DNA of 64,000 bases from CBDDHT01 sp965227905 (GTDB lineage Bacteria; Pseudomonadota; Alphaproteobacteria; Rhizobiales; Methyloligellaceae), in NCBI GenBank assembly GCA_965227905.1, contig OZ245780.1, positions 5,580,001 to 5,644,000 on the forward strand. Direction: 5' to 3'. Position 1 is the stretch's first letter. Each line of letters opens with the position of its first letter. Of the stretch, positions 17,343 through 26,521 are shown one piece after another. The notes beneath the pieces were generated by a model, which worked only from the letters and a program-made list of their open reading frames with translations, was not told the DNA's origin and searched no databases. The translations under genes were made by a program, and so were the position numbers.

Positions 17343-19244
17343 ATGGAAATGGGAATACTGGACAAATTAGGCCTATCACGCAGACAGCTGCTGAGTGGAA
17401 CCGCCGTTACAGTTGGCACAGGCGCTCTTGCGGCCAACACCTTACCGCTCTCCGGACCCGCCGAAGCAGCGGCCGGAAAGTCGGAAGTCGCACCGGGCGA
17501 TCTCGACGACTATTACGGATTTTGGAGTAGCGGACAGTCAGGCGAGTTGCGGATTATCGGTATGCCGTCCATGCGCGAACTCATGCGAGTTCCGGTGTTC
17601 AACCGATGCAGTGCGACGGGCTGGGGCCAAACAAACGAGAGTAAGAAGATTCTCACCGAGAACATGCTCGATCGGGAAAAAGAGTATTGGAAGGACAAGG
17701 GTGGATTCCCCATGAATGGGGACCTCCATCACCCGCACATGTCTTTCACCGACGGCACCTATGATGGGCGCTACATCTTCGCCAACGACAAGGCGAACAC
17801 ACGCGTTGCCCGCATTCGCTGCGACATCATGAAGACGGATAAGATCATCTCGATCCCAAATGCCTCTGACATCCATGGTCTTCGGCCACAGAAATATCCG
17901 CGAACCGGCTATATCTTCGCCAATGGCGAGCATCGCATTCCGCTCCCCAATGACGGTTCGGTGCTGGACGACCCATCGAAATATCATGCCATCTTCTCCG
18001 CCATCGACGGCGACTCTATGACTGTTGCATGGCAAGTGATCGTCGACGGAAACCTGGACAATGTGGATGCGGACTATCAAGGCAAGTATGCCGTCTCCAC
18101 CTGCTACAATTCCGAGGGAGGCGTCACGCTCGCCGAGATGACGTCTTCGGAACAGGATTGGTGCGTTGTCTTCGACATTGCCGCCATCGAAGCAGGCGTG
18201 AAGGCAGGGGACTTCAAAACCTATGAAGAAAAAGTCCCCGTCCTCGACGGACGGAAGGGATCGAAATATACCCGCTATATTCCGATCTCCAACTCGCCGC
18301 ACGGCGTCAACACTGCACCGGACGGCATCCACATCGCCATAAACGGCAAGCTGTCGCCGACCGTGTCTGTTCTCGACGTCCGTAAATTCCCGGACATGTT
18401 TGCCGACAAAATCAAACCACGGGAATGCGTTGTCGCCGAACCGCAACTGGGTCTCGGACCACTTCACACCGCATTTGACAATCGAGGCAATGCCTACACG
18501 ACACTGTTCCTCGATAGTCAGGTTGCCAAATGGAGTGTCGAGAAGGCGCGCAAACAGTTTGCAGGCGAAAAGGTCGATCCGATCCTCGGCAAGATCGATG
18601 TCCACTATCAGCCTGGACACAACCATACCTCTATGGGCGAGACCAAGGAGGCGGACGGCAAGTGGCTCGTTTCCCTCAACAAATTTTCAAAGGACCGGTT
18701 CATCAACGTTGGTCCGTTGAAGCCGGAAAACGAGCAGTTGATCGACATTTCCGGCGATGAGATGAAGATTGTGCATGACGGGCCGACATTCGCCGAACCG
18801 CACGATTGCATCATCGTCAAAACCTCGTTGGTCAATCCAAGTCAAGTCTATGATCGTGCCGATCCGACATTCGAGGATGCACGGAAATGGGCCAAGAAGG
18901 ACGGTGTCGATCTAGAGGATGCCGCAAAGGTCGTTCGCGACGGCAACAAGGTGCGGGTCTACATGATTTCGGCCGCGCCCGAGTTCTCGCTGGAGAAGTT
19001 CACCGTCAAACAGGGCGACGAAGTCACCCTGATCATCACGAATGTCGACGATGTGGATGATCTGACCCACGGCTTCACCCTGGCCAACCACGGCGTTGCC
19101 ATCGAGGTCGGTCCGCAGCAGACCGCCTCGGTGACGTTCAAGGCCGATGCACCGGGCGTTCATTGGTTCTACTGCCAATGGTTCTGCCATGCACTGCATA
19201 TGGAGATGCGTGGCCGTATGTTCGTGGAACCGCGCGCCGCGTGA
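17343..19244 (+). CDS. nosZ: Nitrous-oxide reductase NosZ, clade I, Tat-exported
   Basis: Periplasmic copper enzyme reducing N2O to N2. It has 633 residues. The N-terminal Tat signal SRRQLLSG marks clade I. The seven-bladed beta-propeller region carries His-rich CuZ ligands, such as DLHHPHMSFTDG near 130 and GHNHTS near 425. The C-terminal cupredoxin domain holds the CuA site: His576, Cys611, Cys615, His619 and Met622 (CQWFCHALHMEM). GAAGGAG precedes ATG 17343, and 35 bases separate it from nosR. All expected copper ligands that I could check are present, so the enzyme should be active. Confidence 0.98.
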   Translation: MEMGILDKLGLSRRQLLSGTAVTVGTGALAANTLPLSGPAEAAAGKSEVAPGDLDDYYGFWSSGQSGELRIIGMPSMRELMRVPVFNRCSATGWGQTNESKKILTENMLDREKEYWKDKGGFPMNGDLHHPHMSFTDGTYDGRYIFANDKANTRVARIRCDIMKTDKIISIPNASDIHGLRPQKYPRTGYIFANGEHRIPLPNDGSVLDDPSKYHAIFSAIDGDSMTVAWQVIVDGNLDNVDADYQGKYAVSTCYNSEGGVTLAEMTSSEQDWCVVFDIAAIEAGVKAGDFKTYEEKVPVLDGRKGSKYTRYIPISNSPHGVNTAPDGIHIAINGKLSPTVSVLDVRKFPDMFADKIKPRECVVAEPQLGLGPLHTAFDNRGNAYTTLFLDSQVAKWSVEKARKQFAGEKVDPILGKIDVHYQPGHNHTSMGETKEADGKWLVSLNKFSKDRFINVGPLKPENEQLIDISGDEMKIVHDGPTFAEPHDCIIVKTSLVNPSQVYDRADPTFEDARKWAKKDGVDLEDAAKVVRDGNKVRVYMISAAPEFSLEKFTVKQGDEVTLIITNVDDVDDLTHGFTLANHGVAIEVGPQQTASVTFKADAPGVHWFYCQWFCHALHMEMRGRMFVEPRAA

Positions 19245-19251
19245 GGTGTCG

Positions 19252-20541
19252 ATGGTTCGCGTAGCCATACAGTTTCGACGATCCATCCTCGCGGCGAGTC
19301 TTCTCGCCGCGGGGACAATCGCATGCAGTGGCGCAGCAGCGACGACGCCTGTCATCGACGTCATGCCGGGGCAGCTGAACACCGCGCTTGCAGCCGCACC
19401 TCCAGGCAGCACCCTTCGATTGTCTCCTGGACTCCACCAGGGTCCGGTCGTCATCGACAAACCGCTGAAGATTGTCGGCACTGGAAATGACACGACAATC
19501 GAGGGCAATGGCACGGGACACGTCATTGCCGTGCACGCTCCCAACGTTGTTATCGAAAATCTTCGTGTGACCGGATCTGGTCTACTGCTCGAGACGCAAG
19601 ACGCCGGCATTTTTCTCGGCAAAGAAGCAAAGGGTGCGCGCGTCGAGAACAACCGGATCGAGAACAATCTGATCGGGGTCTATGTCTGGGGTGCACGCGA
19701 CGCGATTGTCCGTGGCAATCGGATAGCCGGACGCCAGGACCTCCGAGTGAACGAGCGCGGCAACGGCGTCCAGATCTGGAACGCTCCAGGTGCAGTTGTC
19801 GAAGGCAACCGGATCCGGTTCGGCCGCGACGGAATCTTTGTGACGACCAGCAAGAAGAACATCTTCCGCAACAACCATTTCGCCGATCTGCGATTTGGCG
19901 TGCACTACATGTACACCAATTCAAGCGAGATCTCCGGCAACGTGTCGGAAGGCAATCACATTGGCTACGCGATCATGTTTTCCAAGCGAATCAAGGTTCT
20001 TGGCAATGAATCGCGAAACGACCGCGACCGTGGCATCCTTTTCAACTATGCCAATCAGGTTCGCGTTCGGGGCAATCGCGTCACCGGCGGCCCCGAGAAG
20101 TGCGTCTTCATCTACAATTCCAACAAGAACAAGATCGACAACAATCACTTCGCAAGTTGCGATATCGGCGTCCATTTCACAGGCGGCTCCGAGCGCAATT
20201 CGATTACCGGCAATGCCTTCATAGGCAACCGCACACAGGTCAAATATGTCGGAACCCGCTGGATCGAATGGTCGGAAAAGGGGCGTGGTAACTATTGGAG
20301 CGATCACGCTGCGTTCGATCTAGACGGCAATGGAATCGCCGATACGGCATTCCGGCCGAATGACCTGACCGATCAGATTCTATGGCGATTTCCGATCGCC
20401 AAGCTGCTGACAAACGCGCCGGCAGTCCTGTTGCTGAAATGGGCACAGGCCGCCTTTCCGGCTCTTCATCCCGGCGGCGTCATCGACAGCGCGCCGCTTA
20501 TGCAGCCCGTAACACTCTCAGCCGAGGAAGCAGGCCGATGA
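19252..20541 (+). CDS. nosD: NosD, periplasmic copper-site maturation protein
   Basis: A 429-residue protein with a signal peptide (about residues 1-30) followed by a right-handed parallel beta-helix of repeated G-N-x-I/V rungs (for example ENNRIENNLIGVYVWG). This is the NosD/carbohydrate-binding-like fold. In known systems NosD works with the NosFY ABC transporter to deliver sulfur and copper for the CuZ cluster. ATG 19252 lies eight bases after the nosZ stop with GTGAGG upstream. A longer reading from 19147 overlaps nosZ and lacks a signal peptide. It ends in an ATGA overlap with nosF. Confidence 0.95.
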   Translation: MVRVAIQFRRSILAASLLAAGTIACSGAAATTPVIDVMPGQLNTALAAAPPGSTLRLSPGLHQGPVVIDKPLKIVGTGNDTTIEGNGTGHVIAVHAPNVVIENLRVTGSGLLLETQDAGIFLGKEAKGARVENNRIENNLIGVYVWGARDAIVRGNRIAGRQDLRVNERGNGVQIWNAPGAVVEGNRIRFGRDGIFVTTSKKNIFRNNHFADLRFGVHYMYTNSSEISGNVSEGNHIGYAIMFSKRIKVLGNESRNDRDRGILFNYANQVRVRGNRVTGGPEKCVFIYNSNKNKIDNNHFASCDIGVHFTGGSERNSITGNAFIGNRTQVKYVGTRWIEWSEKGRGNYWSDHAAFDLDGNGIADTAFRPNDLTDQILWRFPIAKLLTNAPAVLLLKWAQAAFPALHPGGVIDSAPLMQPVTLSAEEAGR

Positions 20542-21464
20542 GTACGCCTCAATGTGTGACGACTGTCGGCATCGGCAAGACCTACGGCAAGCTGACGGCA
20601 CTCGATTCCGTGTCGCTGGAGATCGAACCTGGCGCGTGCGTTGCTCTTGTCGGTCCCAACGGCGCTGGTAAGAGTACGCTCTTCAAGTTGATCCTCGGCC
20701 TCATCACGGCGACGTCAGGTTCGCTCAAGGTTTTGGGGCGGGCGCCGGCAGATCGAGATTTCGATCAAACAAAAAAACAGATTGGATTCCTGCCCGAACA
20801 GGTCCTCTTTCATGGAGCGCTGACCGGCCGCGAGACGTTGCAGTTCTACACCCGGCTCAAACAAGCGGACCTTGGAGCAATAGATGCGTTGTTCGATCGT
20901 GTCGGATTGTCGGCCGCTGCCGATCGCCGTGTTGCGACCTATTCGAAAGGTATGCGCCAGCGCCTCGGTCTTGCTCAGGCTTTGATCGGCGATCCGCAAC
21001 TTCTGTTGCTGGACGAGCCAACGACAGGCCTCGATCCCGATGCAAGGCAGAACCTGTTTCATATTGTCGACGAGGAGAAGCAAAAAGGTGCGGCAATCCT
21101 TCTGTCATCTCACATTCTGACAGAACTTGAAGCGCGAACGGACCGTATAGCAATCCTGAATTCCGGGCGACTGATCGCCGATGCATCGCTCGATACGCTT
21201 GTCCGGCGTTTGGCGCTCCCCTCCCGGATTGTCGTGCGTGCCGAACCAACCCAGATGCAGCGCCTGGCTGAAAAATACGCGAACCGTCTGGAGGCCGGAC
21301 AAGCCGTCAATGGAACGGCGGTTCTCGATTGCCGGCCGGACGAAAAACTCGGCCTGCTGAAGGAGTTGATGGCCGGCGATCTCAAGTTCAGCGGTCTCGA
21401 TATCCAGGAGCCGAGCCTCGAACAGGTCTTCGCCGCCTATACGACGCAGGAGAAGGCCCGATGA
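20538..21464 (+). CDS. nosF: NosF, ABC transporter ATP-binding protein
   Basis: A 308-residue ABC ATPase: Walker A GPNGAGKST near residue 37, signature YSKGMRQRLG near 137, and Walker B LLLLDEPTTGLDP. It energises NosY in the NosDFY complex that matures the CuZ site of NosZ. ATG 20538 overlaps the nosD stop as ATGA. Its own stop overlaps nosY the same way, pointing to coupled translation and equal supply of subunits. Confidence 0.95.
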   Translation: MSTPQCVTTVGIGKTYGKLTALDSVSLEIEPGACVALVGPNGAGKSTLFKLILGLITATSGSLKVLGRAPADRDFDQTKKQIGFLPEQVLFHGALTGRETLQFYTRLKQADLGAIDALFDRVGLSAAADRRVATYSKGMRQRLGLAQALIGDPQLLLLDEPTTGLDPDARQNLFHIVDEEKQKGAAILLSSHILTELEARTDRIAILNSGRLIADASLDTLVRRLALPSRIVVRAEPTQMQRLAEKYANRLEAGQAVNGTAVLDCRPDEKLGLLKELMAGDLKFSGLDIQEPSLEQVFAAYTTQEKAR

Positions 21465-22294
21465 GATCTATCGCCATCCTGGCCTCGAAAGAGATCAAAG
21501 ACGGAATGCGCAATCGGTGGGTTGTGATGGTCACCCTGCTGATGGCCGGGCTTGCCTTGATACTGGCCATGCTCGGGAGCGTTCCGACGGGGACCGCCAA
21601 GGTGAGTGCCCTTGCAGTGACAATCGTTTCGCTGTCGTCGCTCAGCATCTTCTTCGTTCCCCTCATCGCTCTCCTTATCTCCTATGACAGCCTTGTTGGA
21701 GAGGCAGACCGTGGAACATTGATGCTCCTGCTGGCCTATCCCGTGAAGCGCTCGCAGATTGTGATCGGCAAGTTCTTTGGGCACCTGATACTTCTCTCTG
21801 TCGCGATCATTATCGGTTATGGCTGCGCCGGGCTGGCAATCGCGTTCATTGCCGGCGGCGACTGGAGCGAGCAGGCCTGGCAGGCCTTTGCGGTCCTGAT
21901 CGGATCGTCAATACTGCTTGGCGCCGTGTTCATTGCCATAGGGCTGGCCCTCAACGCACGCATACGGGAGCGTGGCGCAGCTGCCGGATTGGCGATCGGC
22001 ACATGGCTGCTGTTTGCACTTCTCTATGACATGGCTCTGCTGGCGCTGCTTGCATCCAATGCCGCCAAGTCAATGAGCACACAACTCGTGACAGCCATTC
22101 TTCTCTTCAATCCGGCAGACACATTCCGCATGCTCAACCTGGCCGGCGACGGAGACGTCGCCGTACTCTCGGGAATGGCCGGGATCGGAGCAGCCAGCGC
22201 AATTCCAACGACACTTCTCGTCGCTGTCCTGGTCGCGTGGACCATTGTCTCCCTCGCGGCAGGCTGCCTCCTCTTTCGGAACCGACAACCATGA
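21461..22294 (+). CDS. nosY: NosY, ABC transporter permease
   Basis: A 277-residue membrane protein with six hydrophobic segments, an ABC-2 type permease. The start region reads MRSIAILASKEIKDGMRNRW, where the ExxD motif is typical of NosY and relatives. It pairs with NosF and NosD for copper-site assembly. ATG 21461 overlaps the nosF stop, and the gene's TGA overlaps nosL. Confidence 0.95.
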   Translation: MRSIAILASKEIKDGMRNRWVVMVTLLMAGLALILAMLGSVPTGTAKVSALAVTIVSLSSLSIFFVPLIALLISYDSLVGEADRGTLMLLLAYPVKRSQIVIGKFFGHLILLSVAIIIGYGCAGLAIAFIAGGDWSEQAWQAFAVLIGSSILLGAVFIAIGLALNARIRERGAAAGLAIGTWLLFALLYDMALLALLASNAAKSMSTQLVTAILLFNPADTFRMLNLAGDGDVAVLSGMAGIGAASAIPTTLLVAVLVAWTIVSLAAGCLLFRNRQP

Positions 22295-22878
22295 TCAGAT
22301 CGCTTCGCAAAGTTCTATTCGCTGTTTCGGTACCGTTCATAGTGCTGGTGGGTTGCACTGAGGAGACGGCGACACCTGACCCGCAGGCCCTGACTCGAGC
22401 GGCCGTCGGTCACTACTGCAATATGATCGTAGTCGATCATCCCGGTCCGAAAGCACAGATTTTCGAGAGTGGTCAAAAGCAGCCGTTATGGTTTTCCTCG
22501 GTTCGCGATGCGTTCGCCTACAAGGCACTACCCGGCGAAGCCCAGAATGTTGTTGCAACCTATGTCCATGACATGAGCCGGGCAGACAATTGGGAGCGGC
22601 CGCCGGACGACGGTATCTGGATCAAGGCCGAGGACGCTCACTACGTCATCGACAGCTCGCGCCGTGGCGGAATGGGCGCTCAGGAGACCGTTCCTTTTGC
22701 AACAGCAGAAGCAGCCGAGTCATTCAAATCCAAGTTCGGCGGGCGCGTTGTGACCTTTGGCGATATTCCAAAAGACTATGTTGTCGGCGACACGAAGGAT
22801 CACAAGCATACCGATCACAAACATATGGATCACAAGCCGAGCGAGAAGAAAGTGGAGCATCAGCATCATGCCCACTGA
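22291..22878 (+). CDS. nosL: NosL, copper-chaperone lipoprotein with His-rich tail
   Basis: A 195-residue lipoprotein: lipobox LVGC near residue 21 and the NosL copper-binding motif Cys-Asn-Met (HYCNMIV) near 51. NosL donates copper(I) to the NosZ assembly pathway. The last 29 residues, unlike the standard family ending, carry nine histidines (DHKH, TDHKH, MDHK, EHQHHAH), which suggests extra metal binding. ATG 22291 overlaps nosY as ATGA. The 3' end overlaps the nosX start by 11 bases. Confidence 0.93.
   Translation: MIRSLRKVLFAVSVPFIVLVGCTEETATPDPQALTRAAVGHYCNMIVVDHPGPKAQIFESGQKQPLWFSSVRDAFAYKALPGEAQNVVATYVHDMSRADNWERPPDDGIWIKAEDAHYVIDSSRRGGMGAQETVPFATAEAAESFKSKFGGRVVTFGDIPKDYVVGDTKDHKHTDHKHMDHKPSEKKVEHQHHAH
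22798..22842 (+). repeat. Three 15-base tandem units inside nosL
   Basis: GATCACAA recurs at 22798, 22813 and 22828, a 15-base period encoding successive D-H-K-H/M type units. The in-frame period suggests that the histidine tail grew by local duplication. Confidence 0.7.
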
Positions 22879-23917
22879 ACCTCGTTCTTCAACCGCGTCG
22901 CCGCGCCTGACGCGTAGACGCATGATCGCCATTACCGCTGCGGCGGCCGGAACGGCGCTCTCCGCCGCCACAGCTACGCGCCTGGCGCAAAGCGCCGCGG
23001 CTCCAAACGCTGTCACGTGGCGCGGTATCGCCCTTGGCGCCGAAGCAAAGATTACACTTGTTCACGAAGATGCCGAACTGGCTGCTTCGGCACTTCGCAA
23101 ATGCGTCGCGGAGATTTCTCGCCTGGAAGACCTGTTCAGCATCTATCGGCCAGCAAGCGCCGTCTCATGCCTGAACCGGGATGGCTACTTGAAACAGCCC
23201 GACCAGGACATGATTGCTCTTACTTCGCTGGCGCTTGCAGTCGGCTACGAAACGAACGGCGCATTCGACATCACTGTACAGCCGCTCTGGGATCTTTACG
23301 CCAGCCATTTTCAATCGTCCTCGGCAGATCCCAGCGGCCCAAGCCCGGTGGACGTGGATCGGGTCGTCGCATTGATCGACGGAAGGAACATTCGTCTCTC
23401 CTCTCAAGAGATCCGTTTTGCCAAGACCGGAATGGCCATAACCTTCAATGGAATTGCCCAAGGCTACATTGCCGATCGCGCCGCGCAATCGCTCAAGCAG
23501 GATGGCTTCGGAAATGCGTTGATCCATGTCGGCGAAACGGTCGCTCTTGGGCAAGCAGCGAGCGGAGAATCCTGGCAGGCAGTTGTCGAAGATCCGTCCA
23601 GCGGCACAGGCCACCATGCATTTCGACTATCTCTCGCAGACAGAGCTCTCGCAACATCAGCGGGTCGGGGATATCAGTTCACATCGGATGAACGTCACCA
23701 TCACATCTTCGAGCCTCACACGGGGAAAAGCAGCCAGAAATACCGTTCGGTGTCAGTGACCGATCGTTCAGCCGCAATGGCCGATGCTTTGTCCACGGCG
23801 TTTTCGGTAATGACCAAAGCTCAGATAGCGAACCTGCTCGCGAAGCGCAGATCGACCCAAGCCTTCATCGTCGCTGAGGACGGATCCGTCATAACGCTTC
23901 CAAACGTCCCAGCTTAG
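22868..23917 (+). CDS. nosX: NosX, ApbE-type FAD:protein FMN transferase
   Basis: A 349-residue ApbE-family protein with a Tat signal (TRRRMIAITAAAAG). In denitrifiers NosX attaches FMN covalently to the threonine of the NosR SGATVT motif, which is present here at Thr165. Family motifs include FNGIAQGYIADRA and the C-terminal VTDRSAAMADALSTA. ATG 22868 overlaps the nosL 3' end. The stop overlaps, tail to tail, the stop of the HPt gene on the other strand. Last gene of the nos operon. Confidence 0.94.
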   Translation: MPTEPRSSTASPRLTRRRMIAITAAAAGTALSAATATRLAQSAAAPNAVTWRGIALGAEAKITLVHEDAELAASALRKCVAEISRLEDLFSIYRPASAVSCLNRDGYLKQPDQDMIALTSLALAVGYETNGAFDITVQPLWDLYASHFQSSSADPSGPSPVDVDRVVALIDGRNIRLSSQEIRFAKTGMAITFNGIAQGYIADRAAQSLKQDGFGNALIHVGETVALGQAASGESWQAVVEDPSSGTGHHAFRLSLADRALATSAGRGYQFTSDERHHHIFEPHTGKSSQKYRSVSVTDRSAAMADALSTAFSVMTKAQIANLLAKRRSTQAFIVAEDGSVITLPNVPA

Positions 23918-24306
23918 CAGTCGGAAAGCAGGGTACGAATGTAGCCGTTCGCCTCGCTGAGATCGCGCTGGAGAGACTCAAGCGCTTCAACGCGTGCCCC
24001 TTCCAGGGCTTCCCCTTCCAAGGCTTCGGCATCTGCAGCCGTTCTTGCCACCTGCCAGGCGCCGATGTCACGTGCGGAATCAGCAATCGTGTGGGCTGCA
24101 TCACGCCAAGCTTGCTCATGCTCAGCCTGAGCAAGCTTGTTGAGACAGACACCCGATTGCGTCCGAAAGAGCGCTAGCACCTGACGTTCATGGGACACAT
24201 CTCCCAGAGTGTATCGGGCCAAATGAACCAGATCCACAGGACGACCGGCAACCGGACTGTCCGTCTTGGGTACGAATGTATTTGGAGTTTCGGTTCTCAG
24301 TTCCAT
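23914..24306 (-). CDS. HPt-like phosphotransfer domain protein
   Basis: A 130-residue soluble protein whose residues 20-90 match the layout of alphaproteobacterial histidine phosphotransfer proteins (DLVHLARYTLGD, then LFRTQSGVCLNKL, then AAHTIADSARDIGA). The likely phospho-accepting histidine is kept. The usual HTLKGSA is HTIADSA here, so the conserved Lys-Gly after it is lost. Residues 92-118 contain a Glu/Ala-rich helical stretch with the repeat ALEGEALEGA. It is tail to tail with nosX. It could pass phosphate from a hybrid kinase such as the one at 31455-34736, but no sequence evidence links them. Confidence 0.6.
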   Translation of the reverse strand: MELRTETPNTFVPKTDSPVAGRPVDLVHLARYTLGDVSHERQVLALFRTQSGVCLNKLAQAEHEQAWRDAAHTIADSARDIGAWQVARTAADAEALEGEALEGARVEALESLQRDLSEANGYIRTLLSDC

Positions 24307-24683
24307 AATCAGTACTTCCCCGTCTCTGCCATACGGAATTTCCTGGAACCGGCATGCCGCGCCTCAAATGCGGCGGGATTTGGAACATCTCTATGTGACG
24401 GACACGATTAGACTCGCAGTGTTGCAAGTCTGCATCAATTCTGTGGACCCGCAGCACCCGATTGACCGCCTGCCGGGGGCGGCGCAGAGAGCCGGCTATC
24501 CACACGCCCACTTCTCCCTAAAAAGTTGCACAGCGCCCTAACCACTCGTTCTGGTTGAAAAAAAGTCTCGACAGCCTTTACGCCCCAAACTACAGTTAAC
24601 CCTAACGACAAGTTATCAAGCTGAACGACGTAAACCTTGATAGTATTCGTTAATGTCAGGTTCGTCGACAAAGGGGGCAGTCG
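24307..24683. other. 377-base divergent gap before the cytochrome b/haem-domain gene
   Basis: This gap separates the HPt gene (minus) from the cytochrome b gene (plus), so it should hold both promoters. I looked for an FNR-type box and found only half sites, such as CTTGAT near 24637. A weak sigma-70 pair CTCGAC / CTACAG with 17-base spacing lies near 24569-24597. Nothing stronger was seen. Confidence 0.4.
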
Positions 24684-26465
24684 GTGTCTGCATTCAGCGG
24701 AAGTATGAGTCGGTTTCTTCGCGTGTTGCCAGCGGCGGAATCATCAGATCAGGCAACATCTCAGAATAATCTTTATACATCGAAGCATGAACCACCGGGT
24801 GTCGCAGCTCCGCGCAGTGACGTCGGAACAATTGTGCTGCATTGGGCTTTGGCAGTCGCGATCGTTGTTAGTCTTCTGACTGGACTGCGACTGTCGTCCG
24901 ATGCGGAATACTCGGTTTTTGCAAAATCATTAGAACTGATCCTTCCCCAGGGGGAGATCTGGACTTGGCATTTCGTCTCGGCGCTCGTCGTGCTGGCAGG
25001 GACCGTTGCCTACGGCCTGTACTTATCCATGAGCCGGCTAAAGCGACGCGTGTCGCTCAAGAAGACGGTTGTGTTGACGCTTCCTGCAAGTCCGCGTCTG
25101 CGCTGGGCGGCCGTGAACGTGATCTTCTACTGGACGCTGTTCGCCGCGGTCGCTGCGTTAACGGTGACGGGTGTCCTGCTCTACCTCGGTCATGGCGGCC
25201 TCGTGGTCGATATCCACTATATCGCGGCCCTGATCGTCGGCAGTTACATCGTGGCGCATGTGTTCAGCCACTATATGTATGGCGGAATTGCGCAATTGCT
25301 TCGCCTCTTCCGGCCGCAACCTCTGCGAATGTACCGGGGCATGTCTGCCAAACCATTCGCAAAGGCGCTCACAGTCGGTCTCGTGGTCGCAGCAGTGGTG
25401 GTGACAACCGACTTTGGGACGCGCGACGTATTGGTTGCGAATAGCGTCGAAAATCTGCCGAAACCCGATGGCCTGCTCGATGACAAAGCCTGGCAGACAG
25501 CGGAACCGGTATTCGTGCGCACGCAACAAGGTGTCAACCTTGGCGGAACCGGAGAATCGATGGTCGAGTTGCGCGCGGTCAGGACGGCCGACAGCATCGC
25601 TTTCGCATTCCGTTGGCAGGACCCGACCCGCTCGCTCAAGCGCCACCCACTCATCAAACGAGCGGATGGCTGGCATATGCTGAACAACAAGGCGGATATT
25701 TCGGACGAGTCCGCCTATTACGAGGACAAGTTCTCGGTCATGTTCTCCAAGTCGAACACGTTTGGATCGGCTGACTCGACCCATATGGGCCCCAAGCCCC
25801 TCAGCGGTAAGCCAGGCTCACTGCATGGCCGCGGCCTGCACTACACGACCGACGGCAGCATCATCGATGTCTGGCAATGGAAAGCGGCACGCGGCGGCAT
25901 GCTCGGCAAAGTCGATGACATGTGGTTCGGGCCGCCCAAGGAAGCAAACGACAAGCACCGCGCGGGTCTCAAGCGCTACAGCGCCGGCTATGGCCCCGAC
26001 AAAGGCAAGTCGTTCTATGTCTACAACTACAAGGGTGAGCCGCCGGGAGGGTACCGCGGACCGGTCGGCGTCAAGCGTTTGCCGATCGATCACGCCGCAA
26101 CAACGGCGGGTCTTGGAGCGTTCAATCTGTCGCCGGAGAAGAGCGATGCCCCCGGTTCGAAGTGGTGGATGTTTGAAAAAGATACCGTTCCCTACAGTGC
26201 AGAGCATGATGCGACGATCCCGGTTGGAACGGTCATTCCCGGTGTTCTCATTATGGGGAAATACGAGGGGAGCAGAGCCGACCTGACCGGCGGGGCCAAG
26301 TACGAAGACGGCTATTGGACTCTTGAGATCACGCGCAAGCTCAGCACGGGCAATCCTCTCGATCTCGATATGGAAAGTGGCCTGTATGTCTGGGTCGCCG
26401 TCTTTGACAACAACCAGACGCGCCACACACGGCACGTCCGCCCCGTGCGTCTGGATCTCCGCTAG
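24684..26465 (+). CDS. Membrane cytochrome b fused to ethylbenzene dehydrogenase-type haem domain
   Basis: A 593-residue protein with two parts. Residues 45-265 hold four or five membrane helices with internal histidines (TIVLHWALAVA, WTWHFVSALVV, VVDIHYIAAL, VAHVFSHYMYGG), as in b-type cytochromes of the NarI/FdnI kind. Residues 270-593 resemble the haem-binding gamma-subunit domain of ethylbenzene/DMSO dehydrogenases, with a start like FGTRDVLVANSVENLPKPDG. The start is GTG 24684, with AAGGGGGC upstream. It is followed 56 bases later by a 2Fe-2S/FAD reductase. Electron exchange between that reductase, the membrane and a periplasmic acceptor is inferred; the acceptor is unknown. Confidence 0.8.
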   Translation: MSAFSGSMSRFLRVLPAAESSDQATSQNNLYTSKHEPPGVAAPRSDVGTIVLHWALAVAIVVSLLTGLRLSSDAEYSVFAKSLELILPQGEIWTWHFVSALVVLAGTVAYGLYLSMSRLKRRVSLKKTVVLTLPASPRLRWAAVNVIFYWTLFAAVAALTVTGVLLYLGHGGLVVDIHYIAALIVGSYIVAHVFSHYMYGGIAQLLRLFRPQPLRMYRGMSAKPFAKALTVGLVVAAVVVTTDFGTRDVLVANSVENLPKPDGLLDDKAWQTAEPVFVRTQQGVNLGGTGESMVELRAVRTADSIAFAFRWQDPTRSLKRHPLIKRADGWHMLNNKADISDESAYYEDKFSVMFSKSNTFGSADSTHMGPKPLSGKPGSLHGRGLHYTTDGSIIDVWQWKAARGGMLGKVDDMWFGPPKEANDKHRAGLKRYSAGYGPDKGKSFYVYNYKGEPPGGYRGPVGVKRLPIDHAATTAGLGAFNLSPEKSDAPGSKWWMFEKDTVPYSAEHDATIPVGTVIPGVLIMGKYEGSRADLTGGAKYEDGYWTLEITRKLSTGNPLDLDMESGLYVWVAVFDNNQTRHTRHVRPVRLDLR

Positions 26466-26521
26466 TTCAAGCCCAACGCCCTGGACCAGGCGATGGCAAT
26501 GCAAAAGAGGGAAATGAATAG

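Noticed and set aside
24595..24650. Possible FNR-type boxes before the cytochrome b/haem-domain gene
   Set aside because: Only half sites (CTTGAT and ATCAAG) with wrong spacing; no second half within four bases.
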